Shown here: piece after piece, positions 26,089 through 39,451 of the stretch
Layout of the letters: every line of letters starts with the position of its first letter
How positions within the stretch are numbered: the first letter of the stretch is position 1
Assembly (NCBI RefSeq): GCF_051401765.1
Contig: NC_135071.1
Coordinates: 18,144,961 to 18,208,960, forward strand
Reading direction: 5' to 3'
DNA: 64,000 nt
From: Calliopsis andreniformis
Lineage: Eukaryota > Arthropoda > Insecta > Hymenoptera > Andrenidae
Program-made: the position numbers and the translations under genes
The notes under the pieces: model-generated
What the model was told of the DNA's origin: nothing
The model's input: the letters and a program-made list of their open reading frames with translations, nothing else
Databases searched by the model: none

Positions 26089-29000
26089 CTTTGTCCCCCT
26101 TCCTCCCTTCTCGCCCACTTTCGACCGATTCGGTACCCCCCACTCCTCTGTTGCCCCCCTTTGTCTTCGCGACGCATAACCGCGCGTATTTAAGCGTCAC
26201 TCGATGGCGAAAGTTTCCCGCGACGATGGACGGAGGCTGGGACTCTTGCTCGAGGCCGCGAGTTTAGGAAGGGGTGGCTCTTCCCTGGTACGGGGTGGTT
26301 AAGTTTCGCTGGTGATTGGTTTCGACGTCTACGACGGAAGTTGGGGCCGTCTTTTCGAAGCTGGATCGGGAGATCGATGGTTTCTGGGGGTTGATTATAA
26401 GTTTCGGGAGACTGGCCACTTGATTTTTGGGAGGGGTTCCCTCGGGGTGGGTGGTTTAGGTAAGCTGTGGTTCGTTTGTGGGGAGTCTGTGTTTATAGTC
26501 TAATGCAGGGTTGCGTGAATTCTCTGCTTGGGGATGGTGGGGGAGATTGAGTGATCGGGGGAAGAAACGAGGAGTGTCTTGTTAGAGTGAGGTACACAGT
26601 TGTTGACCCTCATAGAACGATTGACCCCCATACAATGATTGATCCTTTTCCTGGAAAAATAATAAATGTAATGGGCATTGTATTCACTGCTTTTTTAAGT
26701 GAGGGGTCAATTGGCCAAAGTGGGGGGAAAATTATCGAAATTTCTTTTCTCCATTTTCCTGAAAGGATCGCATTAGGTTCAGAAAAAAGCTTCCAGCAAT
26801 TGCCATTTACTCCCCTCAAGAAAATAAAACATTGTTACACCACTTTCTAACGTGAAATAGCCGACAGGTCAATCAAGGGGTACAGAGGCACTTGTAAAAT
26901 CAAAACATTGTAAACTCTCAGAGGCACACGTGTAGTGAACAGAAACGGGGAAACATAGAGGTAGTGTAAACGTGTAAACATTCCTCGTGGTCGTGTGTGC
27001 AGTATTCAACGACAAAGAGAGGTTAACCTGGAGAGCGTTTCGAGTTCAATTTTAATCAAGGAATATTTACTTAGAGGGAATTACACAGGGAGCCTTTATT
27101 AGAAAGGGTGAAAGAACTTCTGACTAAACGATACGATTATTTCTGTTTCTGTTTCGGTTAGCTTCCGCTACCTGTTCGAGAATTAATTGCCGAGGAATCT
27201 GCTCTGAATAAAAATCAAACGTTGCGCGTCTTCTTCGTGGGAGGGAAGAAAAAATAATTAGCAACATCCACGCCGTGTAGGAGAGCCGAGAGATTCGAGA
27301 TGGAAACGCTGAAACGAGATATTTTTTATGAATTTTGATCTCGTAATTCGAACAAAGGGCATTTTCCAGCAAATTGAACGAGACGGCAGTTCTGTGCAGC
27401 AAATTAATTCGTAATGGCCACCAGGCCATTTTATTCTTATTAGCCTCGACTAAATTGCTATTTGGCCACGCCTCCTTTCGGCATCGACTTTTTAAATGAT
27501 TCCCACTACAGATGTTTCATTCTCCGAGCTCCTTTAGAAATTGGTCCGTTTCTTTTCTAGCCCGCAACAGTCGCAAGCCATTCAAAAGGCTTGAAAGCTG
27601 TACCCGTTTCTTTTAAAGCGTTTCCGCTTATTCTGAATAGCCACCGCCATCCCCCAGTTGTCAACTTCGGACGATATTCCATGAAAATTTAGACGCAACG
27701 CTTTAAACGCTTCCGCTCGGATTCTTTGCCGCGAATTATTTCCATGGTGTTCAAAAAGCCATGCTAGCACAAATTTTTCTATTCAACCTGAGATCCAAAC
27801 GCAACCTTTTTAAGGTCCTTCGACCGAAAGGCCCGCTCCCAGAGAGTTTTAATGAGCGTTCGCTGAAGTAGGACTATTAAAAAAATTAAATGATTTTTTA
27901 GTTTGGCGAATCGCTTCACTGGAAAATATGAACTGGCATTGGAGTCTTGTGAACGATCGAAAATGGGACATCTGAAATTTATTAAAAAATGTTTAATGCT
28001 TCAACATTTGAGGATTGCCTTTTAAGCTTCATTATATTTACTGTGAACTGAATCTGTATTTAAAAAAAAAAAAAAAAAATGAATTAAAATTGAGGAAATC
28101 ACAAATCAGGAAATTCTAGTTCTTTACAAAGACTGTAATTTTCCATCCCTAATTATAAAACGGGAGAACAGGATACCATCATGCATTTATTAAATTGCTC
28201 ATTAAATTTTCATATCCTACTTTGCAACTTAGGTAAACTTAGTAAGAACAATTTACTACCATATAATAGCATATAATAACAGAAATAAAACTTTATTGCA
28301 TCAAAGTATTTACTGAATATCAGCCCCCTCAAAAAACAACAATTCCCATTAATTAACACCCGGCTACCCATATAAGTGAATGGGTAATGGCGAAAATTCC
28401 GCTAAGTGCAGAATCCATTAAACTAACGAACAAAAAATACAGGTAATGTATACCTACCGCGGGCGCTAATGACAAGCAACTATGCAAACAAATTGAACCT
28501 TGACTTCGTACCTGCGAAACGGCCAGGCGTCACGCACTGGGCTGAGTCTCCATTGATGGACGACCGGATGCGTGGTTGGTCGTTTTGCCACGGCTCGTTT
28601 CCTTTCTCGCCGTCGCGGTTTTGAGATTCTGGTGGCCAACCACGTTTCAACGCCTTTAATTGCGATTCTTCTCACAGGCGGTCACGCCAAGACACCTCTG
28701 CTCGTGTGAACGCAGTTTGATTGTTTCGAACGCGGGAACAAATAAAGTGAACCTCCGTGTTTCCCCCTTTCGTGCCTCGTATTTTACCAGTGATTGTGCC
28801 GAATGATACATTTTTGGTGAGGAGTGTGGGGACTCTTTTTCAATTTTGAAGCTAAGTGTTGTGTGCTGAATCGAGGAACGAAGAATTTATATGTTTTAAG
28901 CCTCAAGGTATGACATGTAGGTAATATTGTGTAGTAATATTACGTAGGTAACATAATTTCATTATTCTTTACTGATAGAATAGACCAGGCCTGCGGAGAG

Positions 29001-32000
29001 TTTCAGGTTTTCGTTATAGTTTGAGAAGTAGGGTCATCAAAGACACCCCTTGTCTTCTTTATATCTTCTCATTTTTTTTTTAATACCTTTAAAATACTCT
29101 TTTCTCTCAGCTGGAATCTAATGAATGGAACCTGAATACAAGGTTTCAAGAATCGTAGGACAAACCCTGAATTTTATCTTTGGCGAGTTTACTTTGTCTT
29201 AACGAAGTAACGCAAAGAGAAGTCCCTTTTGTTCGAGGTTTTCCTCGCTTCTTCGCAAATAATCGCAGAGATAAAGTGAATCTGATCGTTTCTATGCGCC
29301 TCGCTAATCTCCCGCGGCGAACGCGATCGGTCAATAAATGGCGTATTAATTGCGGTCGTTAATCGTTGGTCGAGGGAGAAACTAGGGTATCCAGCGCCTT
29401 GTCGTACGATAATAAAGACGATTTTATTACACGATAAAGTTGACCAATGAAAGGGGAAGAAAGAATACTCGCACCGTCCTACTTTCCTCCTTCGTTTGTC
29501 TTTGCCGCGCCACGTAAGTCGTGCTTATCGATCGAATCGTTGTAGCGAAGTCCAGTGACTTCATGAAGACTTATATCGTGCAGTGGAAATGGTCAACGCA
29601 TCGTCAGACCTCGCCTTTCTATGGCAAGTATAGAGACACGTTAAGGAGGCGATGAAAAATGAAGTTGATAAGATATTACGCTTTAACTCTTGACTGGTGT
29701 AGTGTCAGTATTATAACATTGTGTGGTAAAATCACTGCAATTTCAAATAATAGTACTCAATAAATTCAATCATAAATATTAAAATTAAAAGCACTTTATA
29801 AATACTGTGGTCCCACCACACCTGTTAGGGATTAAGTATTATTATAAATAATATTTAGGGAAAGTAGAGAAATTCTCTAGAATAGAATCGAAAATGAGGG
29901 AATTTAATGACTAGTAGAGATTGAGTATTGAACCAATGCAGTTGTTTCTCAAGTGAGCTATAAAACTACATAAAAACATGTCTAAAGCACTTCGATGCAT
30001 TTAATGCATTTTAAGAGTAACTTCCTTATGACATTTAAATTTGAAATTCAAAGGATCTTTATTTAAGGTCACCTCGAAACATATACACGCGTCGAGTCAC
30101 GTCGTTATTCATACATAGATGAGGAATAATTAAATCCTTCCACACGGTTTTATTAAACGCCTGGAACGTTTAATTTTTCTTTTTTCCATCGAACATATGG
30201 CGTCGCGCCTCCCTGCTAGTTCCGAGGGGCGATTCGTTTCAGTGTAACCTGCGCTGTTACGTATGCAAATGTATTAACCGTTTCGTATACATAAACATAT
30301 GTACAGCTGATTCGAAATTCAGATGAAAAGCCCGCCTTAATCGCTGATAGCCTGCGTTAAACGAACTCGCGACGCGAAATGGTGAGCAAGTAGTTTAAAA
30401 CAACTGTGTGCTGCTCTGATACATGAATTTTATAATTTAACTTGATATTTATTCCACAATTCGCGTGTAACAACTTAGAACGAACAAATTCCTTGCAGAA
30501 TTTAATTCGATATTGATTTCGAGATTTTATGACGTTCTGTAACGTGACACTTCACTACCTTCCCCAGTCATTTCCTCGTGCATGATCATCCTGCCAAGAA
30601 AAACAAGAAGTTTAATTTTCTACTTAATATTCCTTCCTGTCAATATAAAATATGGAATTAATATCCACGAGTGACTCATCGGTTTATATTTATTAACTGG
30701 TTTAGAAAAGTGTGTACAGAATACTTAGTTATCTGAGCTTCAGAAAGTCCACCACGAAACAATTCTGTACCTCAGAGCCAGACTAATCTTGCTGTCCATT
30801 TTTTTCAACATTATATTTTTTACAGAATCCTATTGCTTTCTTTTTATTTTATTAGAGTAATAGGAATTTAGTTAAATTACGATATAAGTGAAGGGAATTT
30901 AATAGTATAAACTACTTCCAATACTGTATTAGGAAATAGATAATCAAATTTGTTCTTTAGCTCTCCTAAAAAACAATAAAAAAGGCCTTAGGTAAGTCTG
31001 GCTCCCAGGTACAGAAATTAAGACGACAGTTAGTGATAAAAATAATGCTCGAATAATCTTTTAATCGCGCTATCATGACCGAATCTCTCATTTCTGCGAT
31101 AAGGAAATTTATATGCCTGAATTTTCACGCGCTGTTTAATCTACCGATCGTGGTAAAATCAAAACCAATACTTTCCACGATAATACATTGCATCTTAATT
31201 AAACATGTTTTCATTGAATCAATTCTCGTACCAGAAATTCGCTCGCTGCGAATGTAAATTTATAATATATCCTGCAACAGTTTTCACCGTATTTTCATGC
31301 GCTAGAAGCGCGCGCAGCCTCCTCGTAAATTAATTCATCATCGTCCATGCGTTCGCCTAATATTTTGTGTTTCGATGAAAATATCGTGAAATCTTCATAT
31401 TTCATTCATCATTTCCGAACGGGGGATTACAGTGAACAATTATTGCCCATTACCGACAAAATTCGCAAAAATGTGCCGCGGCTGGAAATGCAAATGCCAG
31501 ACGGAGACGTGGGAAAAATTGCGAGGGTTGCACGTGCTCGATGTAACATCTGGTTATCATTTATTCGGGCACGCATATCGTATTAGCGAATTTGTAAACG
31601 TTCCGCGAACATGGTTTCACGATTACTGAAATTTCACACTTTTTACGATCCTGTTCTCCCCTTTTGTTTCCACGAATGGAGCTTTATGAAACGATGATCG
31701 AGATCCTTTTGAACGTGAAATTGAAACTGAAGCCGAAATCAAGATGTAATGATAAAAAGCTTCAGCTTTCGACCAGTTCTTGTGTTTCAATCCTTTAAGA
31801 GTTACGTGAATGGGAATTATAAAGGGGGCGCAAATATTGTTTTCTCATGAATGATTTTTTGGCAGACTGTTTTAAATGCTGGCGAGACAATAAATCAGAT
31901 TTATTATGAGAATTAACGTCACAGATTAATAATCAGTATTTTATTTATAATTGCTTATCTTCTTTAATATCCACAAATTTGATTAAAAGTTTCCCTTCTG

Positions 32001-32815
32001 CTTTTTGATATATAACCAACTATCTAGAAATACCACAAAAATAAATAATAATCTGCTCATTGATGATTGTAACATACATATCAACAAGTAATTTTCACAT
32101 TCATTTGAGGCAATTAACAAAACCCCGACCGAAAATTAGCTAAAGGTATCTTGAACTTCCCCAAAAAGAGGCGTCTCGAATTTAATTACGACGCAAGAGA
32201 CGAAATGTTTTAATCAGACCGAAAACTGACTTAATGTGAATAAAGATTTAATCTGAATTCAAATCCAGTCGGAGATGACTATCACAGGCACTTTTCGATT
32301 GTAAATACTCTTGTCTCTATCAAGGAAAATATATTGACGCAGAGTGCCTAGAATAGTCCTGTACCCTTAAAAAGCTCGCAGATCTAATTTGTAAATTCGG
32401 AGAGAGGGCTCAGAAAAAACGTCAACCTAGAAACCGTACACTGTGACAGTATCTAAATTGGCCCATAGATGGCCAATCATGCTTGTCAATAGTATCTGTC
32501 AATCTCGTGAAGCAGTCAATGATTGAGTGGCTCGAGCAGCTGGAGCTAAAAGTAAATCCAAAGCCATGGTCGCAAAATCTATTTATATAGTACACTATTT
32601 CTTCGTTATAAATTCTACGCCGCCTAATTGCTAGTGTAGTATTCTTTCATTTTCCTGCACTTTTATATTTAGCCCTTAATTACAGTGACTTAGTTTTAAG
32701 ATATCAAGATTCTAATTAAAACCTATTGATATTAAATATTTATAAGATTAGTATAGTGTTAATTAGAAGGCAGGGATTAGGTATGACATACACTTTGCAA
32801 TAAAATTAAGGGATC
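26087..32815. other. Non-coding stretch, no gene recognised
   Basis: G/T-rich on the plus strand to about 26600, then largely AT-rich. Frames are short and unremarkable. A poly(A) run of about 18 lies at 28061-28079 without an adjoining retroelement. No exon or mobile-element coding sequence was recognised. Confidence 0.5.
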
Positions 32816-33564
32816 ACTAACTTTGACCAAAAATTGTCCACGTTTGAGCTGCTGCAACTTTGCGAAAAAAAATCGCAGAGGAGTGAGCCTGGGCTTATTT
32901 TAAAGGGTGAACCCTCTAATTTTACACCCCTAAATTGTACTTTTCTGAAAAAAAATTCTTGACTCCACAACACTCTGGGAAAGAGAGGGTGGTTTTTCCC
33001 CGAATGTTTTCCAACTTCAGACGACTCTCAGGACCGTGATAATTTTTTTTCGCGACTTCTTCTTGAGAGAAATCCAAGATGGGACCCTCCCCTTTCGTAT
33101 GAGACCTGAACGAACGATCTGCGATTTTTTTTCACTGAGTTATCGCGCTCTGAATGAAAAGTGAGACGCCTGGCTCAGAACCATGCAGTGGTCTAGAGGT
33201 CCAAAAAATTGCCAATCTTTGAGCTGCTGTAACTTTGCGAAAAAAAATCGCAGAGAAGTGAGCATGGGCTTAATTTAAAGGGCCAACCCTCTACTTTTAC
33301 ACCTCTGAATTGTACTTTTCTGAAAAAAATTCTTTACTCCACGACACGCTGAAAAAGACGGTGTAGTTTTTCCCCGAATGTTATCCAACTTCAGACGATT
33401 CTCAGGAACTTGATAAATTTTTTTCACGACATTTTGTAAGGATACATTAAAGCTGGAACCCTTCCCTTTCGAATGAGACCTGAACGAGCGATCTGCGATT
33501 TTTTTTCACTGAGTTACCGCGCTCTGAATGAAAAGTGAGACGCCTGGCTCAGAATCATGCAGTG
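32816..33564. repeat. Tandem pair of ~375-bp repeats with inverted internal modules
   Basis: Two head-to-tail copies (32816-33190 and 33191-33564, period about 375) are highly similar; GAGCTGCTG starts at 32846 and 33221, and the ends GACGCCTGGCTCAGAA.CATG align. Each copy starts with a module of the form CAACTTTGCGAAAAAAAATC and ends with its inverted relative (GCGATTTTTTTTCACTGAGT), so each could fold back on itself. The module recurs in the foldback at 43398-44163, defining a dispersed family. Confidence 0.85.
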
Positions 33565-34730
33565 TTAAGGTTAATTAGAAATGAAACATCAAAACCTAAG
33601 CGAACCTTCCTTGCTTCCTCGTTTCCTTCCACAGTAACCACCTCTCATTGTCCACGAGTACATAAAACAGCATCGAGCCAAGGGTTGCTTCGCGGGTCCG
33701 CGTTAACCAAGCCTCCCCTCCTTCGACCAGCGCTTCGACCAGCCCTTCGATTCGCTGAATGCTCGATTTATGCGGCGGCAGCTCCCCGACGGTCGTCGAA
33801 CGCGAGAAAAGGCCCGTGGAACTCGGAACAGCATTTCAGTCGGATGGTCGGTCAAAGGGTTAATTTGCCATATAGATGGCGGCAACTGGTGCTACAAAGG
33901 GCGTCGGTGCTCGGCGCGCGCGACACCAGGCGAAGATTGAAGGGCAGCTAGCTGGCATAAAAAACGAACGAACTGATCGAAGTTTAATGTAAATGAAGAG
34001 AGAAAGACAGAGGCAGCTCTCGCTGCACCCTCGACCGTCACAAATAACCAGGGGATGGGAAGAGCACGCGCATGCTAATGGGCGACGCGTTCGTCCCTTT
34101 GTACGCGCCGCCATATAAACGAGCGTTCTCACTCGATATGCTATCTAGCGAGCGGACCGAGCTGAATGGGATCGTCGACCAGGCTGGTATTGACGCGTGA
34201 CGCGAGGGGGCCAGATGGGGGTGCAAGCCTCTTCTCCTTTTCCTTGGCTCTCTGGTCTTCTTTTTCCCTTCAGCCCGCCGCGAGAACCGTCTTCTCTGCA
34301 CCTACAAAAGGAGCAATATAAATGCGGGCACAAAAGCCCCCGACCATGGATTGTATTAGATGCCCTTGTAACGCTCGAAATTGCACGTCGAGCAAAGGGG
34401 TTGAGGAGGGGCAGAGGTCTGGGGAAGACTGAGACCTGGCGTATTTATTGTGCTCTGATATTTCGAGTCACGGGGTTGTTAGTTGTGTCGAGCTCTAATA
34501 GGAGAGATCAAGACTTCGAGAAGTGGACGTGGGTGGAACTGTGGGTGAGGGGTCAGGTGGGAAGCTGGGTGGGGAATTTAGATACTTTTGGGGTTCCTGG
34601 ATTTTTAGGAGACAGTTGTTACTGAGGTGTTTTCTATAGATCTTAGTGGTTTAAATGGGGAATTGTGGTATGTATTAATAGTGTCTCACGTGAAGTTCTC
34701 TTTCATACTTTCCAGGGGACTTCTCATGAA
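33565..34730. other. CpG-rich island, no gene recognised
   Basis: GC-rich DNA from about 33600 to 34350 has open frames on both strands that lack domains. AATATAAATG near 34315 looks TATA-like but no transcript can be argued. Regulatory function is possible. Confidence 0.4.
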
Positions 34731-34732
34731 AT

Positions 34733-34889
34733 ATATACAGGGTCTTTCAGAAACACATTTTCTTTAATCATCTATAACTTAAAAAGCAATGTATGCAAGC
34801 TATACATTCATACAACATTTATTACTTATTGTAGAGTGATACTTCAGCCCCTGAAATATTAACATGTACTTTTGAAACACCCTGTATAA
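34733..34889. mobile_element. Small non-autonomous element (MITE-like) with ATACAGGGT ends
   Basis: The ends TATACAGGGTCTTTCAGAAA and TTTGAAACACCCTGTATA are imperfect inverted repeats bounding about 157 bases without coding capacity. A similar-sized element with related ends lies at 56975-57114. The termini TACAGGGTG/CACCCTGTA also occur singly at 48829, 48956 and 53815. No transposase is present. Confidence 0.6.
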
Positions 34890-37800
34890 TACTTATCATT
34901 AGTATTATTTAATTAAACGCTAGAATACAATTTCTCACCAAATTAGTCTAAATAAAATACTTAGATATTATAATGCTACTCTATTTTGCACCCTCTAAGA
35001 ATTCACTTTTCCAATTTTCATCTTCTGTAGCGGTTAATAACTATTCTCAAGGAGTTACGAATAACCATCAGCCCCTGAAGTTCACGCTCTATTTGACGCA
35101 AGAAATCCTCGTTGATAAGAGGATAGAGAGCTCCGACCATGAAGCTTAATGCCCAGCGGTTATGGCTTCGCTTGACAGTGTAATTGTTTGGAAGTTTTCA
35201 GGGGTGTAATTATTGCGCGGCTTTGACGGTGTAATTGTTGTCGAACAGGGATGACGGAGTTATTGTTGGGGTTCGATAGAGTGCGATTATCGCATTCGAT
35301 GGTCCCATTGAGGATCGATTGGCTGTCGATGACGCGATTATTGTCGAGCCTCCGCGGCTACATTGTTTTTCCTTTCTTTTAGCGTCGATTGCGCAATTAT
35401 TACACAGTGACAGGTGCGTCATTAAATTTGCATAGCATAATTGCTGTATAACACGTTCTCACCAAGAGCAGAAAAAGGAAGAATCACACAGAAAAAATTA
35501 CTCGAATTTATCGCCAGTGTATCGTCTCTAATAACAATTTAAAAAATGTACAGCTGATCTGCTCAACTATGGAGAAAGACAGTAACTACAGGAAAATGTG
35601 AAATTGAGTTTCACGCATCCTTGGATAATATTGAATATCTTGTGTCTTGTTTAAGTGCAAAATAGCAGAAAATGTTTTTAGTAGATACTGCTTTGCTCCG
35701 TAGTTGGATAGTGACGCTCTAATAACAGATATATTCTAAAACCAATATCCGTGGAAAGAGGCAGTAAACATGGAGGTTTCACAGAGAAACAATCTAAAAA
35801 TTTTTACTCTCGCAGATGAATACAGTTTCGTGTAAAAACTTGAACAGAAACGTTTCGAAAATCGTAGGTGGGGTTTTTACACAGGTCCTCAGTGTTTTAC
35901 AACCCCTAAAGATAAGGACGTCCTCTTGCCAGCGAAAATAAATAAAAATACCTTCGATAGGGGGAAGGAAAATTACGCGAGACCGCGGGAACGACGTCAG
36001 AGACACGCACGTTTTGCCAAACGAATTTTTCATAACGAAACAAGCATCATTTTACGACAGTCGTAAGCCCTTGGCCCTCGTTCCTTTTGTGCACTTTTCG
36101 CGACGTAGATGCGCGGTGTTTGCGCGTTACGGAATAACAGTAAAATATAAAGTTCCATCGATTCGGAATTTATGGAATTCGCGTATAGACGAGCCACAGG
36201 AGTGTTTGAGAGCCATAACATCCCTTTCCAAACGCGCGAGCATTACCTCTCATGGAAACGAAATAAGTTCTCGTATAGGGCGTATGGGTACACGTTGATG
36301 TACCTATTTACAGAACGAGATAAGGTGAAAGAAATGGGTAACGTTCCTTTGGAAATAATTGACGAGCTTTCGGTGAGGTAGTTCGCGTGAAATTCAAGAG
36401 CGATAAAATTGTCTAGTTTAGACAGTTACGTGATAAGTGATGGCCGTGTTAAATGATTTGTGGTCCTGGTTGAGGAAGCAGTAATAGACCTAGATAAAAA
36501 GTGTATCTTCCTTTTTTCTTTTGTTCCTTTTCTTGTACCTAAAATTCTAATATTAGTAGGTATATAGTATACCTAGGCAGGTTTCAGTATTATTTTTTTT
36601 TGGAATTCAATTAAAAAAGAGCTTAGTTATTTTGTATATACAGGTAGTATTGTTAGATGATAATATCTTTATTCACTTGGACTTTCCCATCGTGAGACAG
36701 TGAACTCAAGTCTGCCCTTTTTTCGGAGAAAAATGTGCAAGCTACGTTCAAGAGGGTGGGTGGTGATGGAGACCCTGGTCGAACTCTTAGGTTAATTTCT
36801 GACCCTTTAAACCTTCGATGGGAAAGCAACGAAACGTAGAAATAAAAAGTAACCAACTCTTAGTCAAGAGATCCTGGGTTTCCAAGATTATTACCACTAT
36901 GTCACTAGAGTACTACCTCTCACTTGAAAATCTCATTATTTCTAACAGTCCTTTAGATCTAGACGTAAACCAGTCTAGCACTTTCACAGTCGAATTTATT
37001 CCATGCACCATAAATCAGTTCCCTCGGGTTCCACTGTCAATGATACCTCTGATTCTCCGAAAATCAACGAAATTTTTCTCTGGAAGATTCCTCGTAGCCT
37101 CGACGAGAAAGGTGTTCGCTCCTCGAGAATCGTCTGGAATGCGAATAGTTGGCTGGGTTTTCCATATTTCTCGAATGCCACGAATGCATAAGGGATTGAA
37201 AGGGACTTGGAGAGCCCTCGAGGATGCATTCGCCTGCCGTTCGAGGGATACATCGTGTTCAAGATCGATTCCGCGGATACTACGGCGCATTAAAGGCCGA
37301 GGAAAAAAGACGAATAGTTTTTCTAAACACTCGCCCTCTTGCTTTTCCACTTCTTTTTCCTCTCTTTTTTTTTCCTCCCTGGTTCTCCCAATCTTTCTCT
37401 TTATTACACGCGCGACGTGCATCACGAGACCGAAAATTGGGACAAGTTGCGGCCCCCTTTTTCCTCTCTTTTTCCCTCGCGCAGAAACCGGGCGAAATGG
37501 ATTAAAAAGAGGGAACGTAAGCAGCGTTAATTGGACGCAGTTTTGCGACAATGGATCGATGTCAACCATAACGTTTCGTGATTCTGTTCACTGACACTTC
37601 GGAATCAATGGTTATTCGTCGATGCGTTTAAATAACTGTTGAGCTTTCGGTTCGAATAATCGTAAAATAATACAATTGTGTGATCGACGTATTCGAGGGC
37701 CATTGTTTTTATATCTACCGCAAAGAATTCACTTTATTGGAACAATGGGAAACTGTGTTGAAAGAGTTAAGTACAAAGGCAGGATATTACTGTACCAATG

Positions 37801-38794
37801 ACTGAAATATACAGTACCCAATTATTACAGTCTCCAAATATCAGAGTAAAAAGATTTCGCTCGCATCTGTAAGAAAATCAGAAAAACCGTCCACTGGAAT
37901 AAAAGCTTTTATTCTGATAATATCCTCGGTCATTAATAACCTCGTTGCTGCGTCATTGATCCTAAAAAAAGCATTTTGAAAAAACTCAAATACAGTCGTT
38001 ACGAACCCAAAAAAGAGTGAACGAAGTGACGTGAAATCCGAAGGCCCCAACGTCCCTATGTCAGGCTCCCCTGTCAACCAGATCACTGCCAGCTTTGCAT
38101 GCGCGTTGTCGATAAAATGCTCGGGCATCAGAAGGGAATAAAAGTCGGGCAAAAAAAGGGCTGCCTAAAGCTTGGTAGCGTCATCTCGCCGTTCGATCGG
38201 ACGCGCTCGAAGCTGCCATTAACCGAAATTTTCCGACAGAAACCCGTCGAAGAGTAATGGACACCGATGCTTAATCCTTGAGCGGACTCGTCAACGCGCG
38301 ACGAGACGGCGCGATTATTAAAACGATCGGGTCACTCGCGAAAAGCTTGGCGCCGTCAACGCGCTGGGCCTCGTAATAAAAAGTCGCAAAGCCGATAATC
38401 GTATAATTCATCGGACGGATTTGCGCATCGACGCCATCGTTGCCAGTCCTCCGACGACAGATATTTATTCCTTTCTGCGTCCTTGTGTATCGGCCAGTTC
38501 GATTAAACCCTTGACAGACCCGTTGGCGCGTGTCGCGAAATTTTCCTGCGCCTCGTCGACCTCTCGACCCTCCACGAGACAAAGGGAGGAAGAGGAGGAA
38601 GGCAGATAGACACCCTTTCGATCGGGGTGGCTCGAAGTCGCGCCAGATAATCGATCCTTTGTCGCGGAAATTAATCCGCGAGGGAGTTGCGTTTCTGCAG
38701 CGTTTTTTGATGAACTTGGGAGCCTCTGAAAGGAAGTCGAGCGATTAGGTATTTGGATAGCCTTGGGTAATTGCGTATTTGGGTGAGCCTTGGG
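34890..38794. other. Non-coding stretch, no gene recognised
   Basis: At 36818-37594 a 258-codon plus-strand frame lies opposite a 184-codon minus frame; both have unbalanced compositions (Ser/Phe runs, basic stretches) and no domains, so I regard them as chance. A CpG-rich island covers about 38160-38650. Otherwise AT-rich. Confidence 0.5.
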
Positions 38795-38950
38795 ACATTT
38801 TCCATAGCTGGGAAATTTTTCGTGGCTGAGGAACTTGCCATCGCTGAGCAACTTTCTATTGTAGGGGAAATTTTTCATTCATGGAGTGATTTCTATCGCT
38901 GGGAAATTTTCTATCTCTAAGGAATTTTCCGTTGCTAGAAAATTTTCTTG
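38795..38950. repeat. Degenerate minisatellite of GCTGGGAAATTTTC-type units
   Basis: Phrases such as ATCGCTGGGAAATTTTCTAT and GTGGCTGAGGAACTTGCC recur every 25-30 bases with many changes. The array lies about 140 bp beyond the donor of the minus-strand candidate exon. Confidence 0.7.
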
Positions 38951-39090
38951 AAAAATTGCTAAAGAAATCGATTTTCTAACCTTCTGTGCATCTCTGATTT
39001 ATAGAATTCTAATACTCCAAATTTGGATATTATGTCTATGTTAATTCATCGTGGTTATGTATTATAGTTCCTTAACATAGTGTCACTTAC

Positions 39091-39451
39091 TGGTAGGAGA
39101 ATGCAGAAGATAAAAGCTATCCTGACAGAGCATCCATAACACCATTGGCATTCCAAGAGTTAAAAGTTTGGTGCATATTTCTGTGTTACGAAAAGACTCG
39201 GGCGACAGCTGTCCAAGTCGTCCTGCATTTGCATTCTCGTGATTTATGATCCTGCAACTGGTCAAAGATGCGCTGTACACATACATGCCATCGACAAAGA
39301 GACCGTATATCTGGAAGCAGTGAACAGACCAATCGAGCGTAATCATTACCCCCTCTAAACCGATAACTTTCACCAAATTAGGGTCGGCCGTTCTCCCACA
39401 GAAGGTCATACCATCAGTCTCGGGTTGAACCTCGGCTGAACCACTTGTCAT
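39091..39451 (-). CDS. Candidate minus-strand coding exon, family not recognised
   Basis: From an ATG at 39451 the minus strand stays open for 120 codons and reaches a consensus donor exactly where coding would stop (ACCA, then GTAAGT at 39090-39085), leaving phase 1. Read through, the frame would end two codons into the intron. The composition looks like real protein: balanced residues, six cysteines, mixed codon use, and segments such as GLFVDGMYVYSASLTSC and LTLGMPMVLWMLCQDSFYLL. The opposite strand over the same stretch is broken by stops. Eleven open codons precede the ATG, then a stop, and no strong acceptor is visible. It could therefore be a first coding exon or an exon entered inside the frame. 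I do not know the family. A secreted or membrane ectodomain would fit the cysteines and phase-1 border, but that is inference. A chance frame cannot be excluded. Confidence 0.42.

Noticed and set aside
36818..37594. 258-codon plus-strand open frame, the longest in the window
   Set aside because: It has a Ser/Phe-rich and basic composition, no domain, an equally open 184-codon frame on the other strand, and no splice or promoter context; most likely chance.
39083..39451. Plus-strand reading of the candidate exon as a frameshifted retrocopy (fragment around ATGQRCAVHIHAIDKE)
   Set aside because: The plus strand needs a stop and frame changes, whereas the minus strand is continuous and ends at a consensus donor; the minus reading is preferred.
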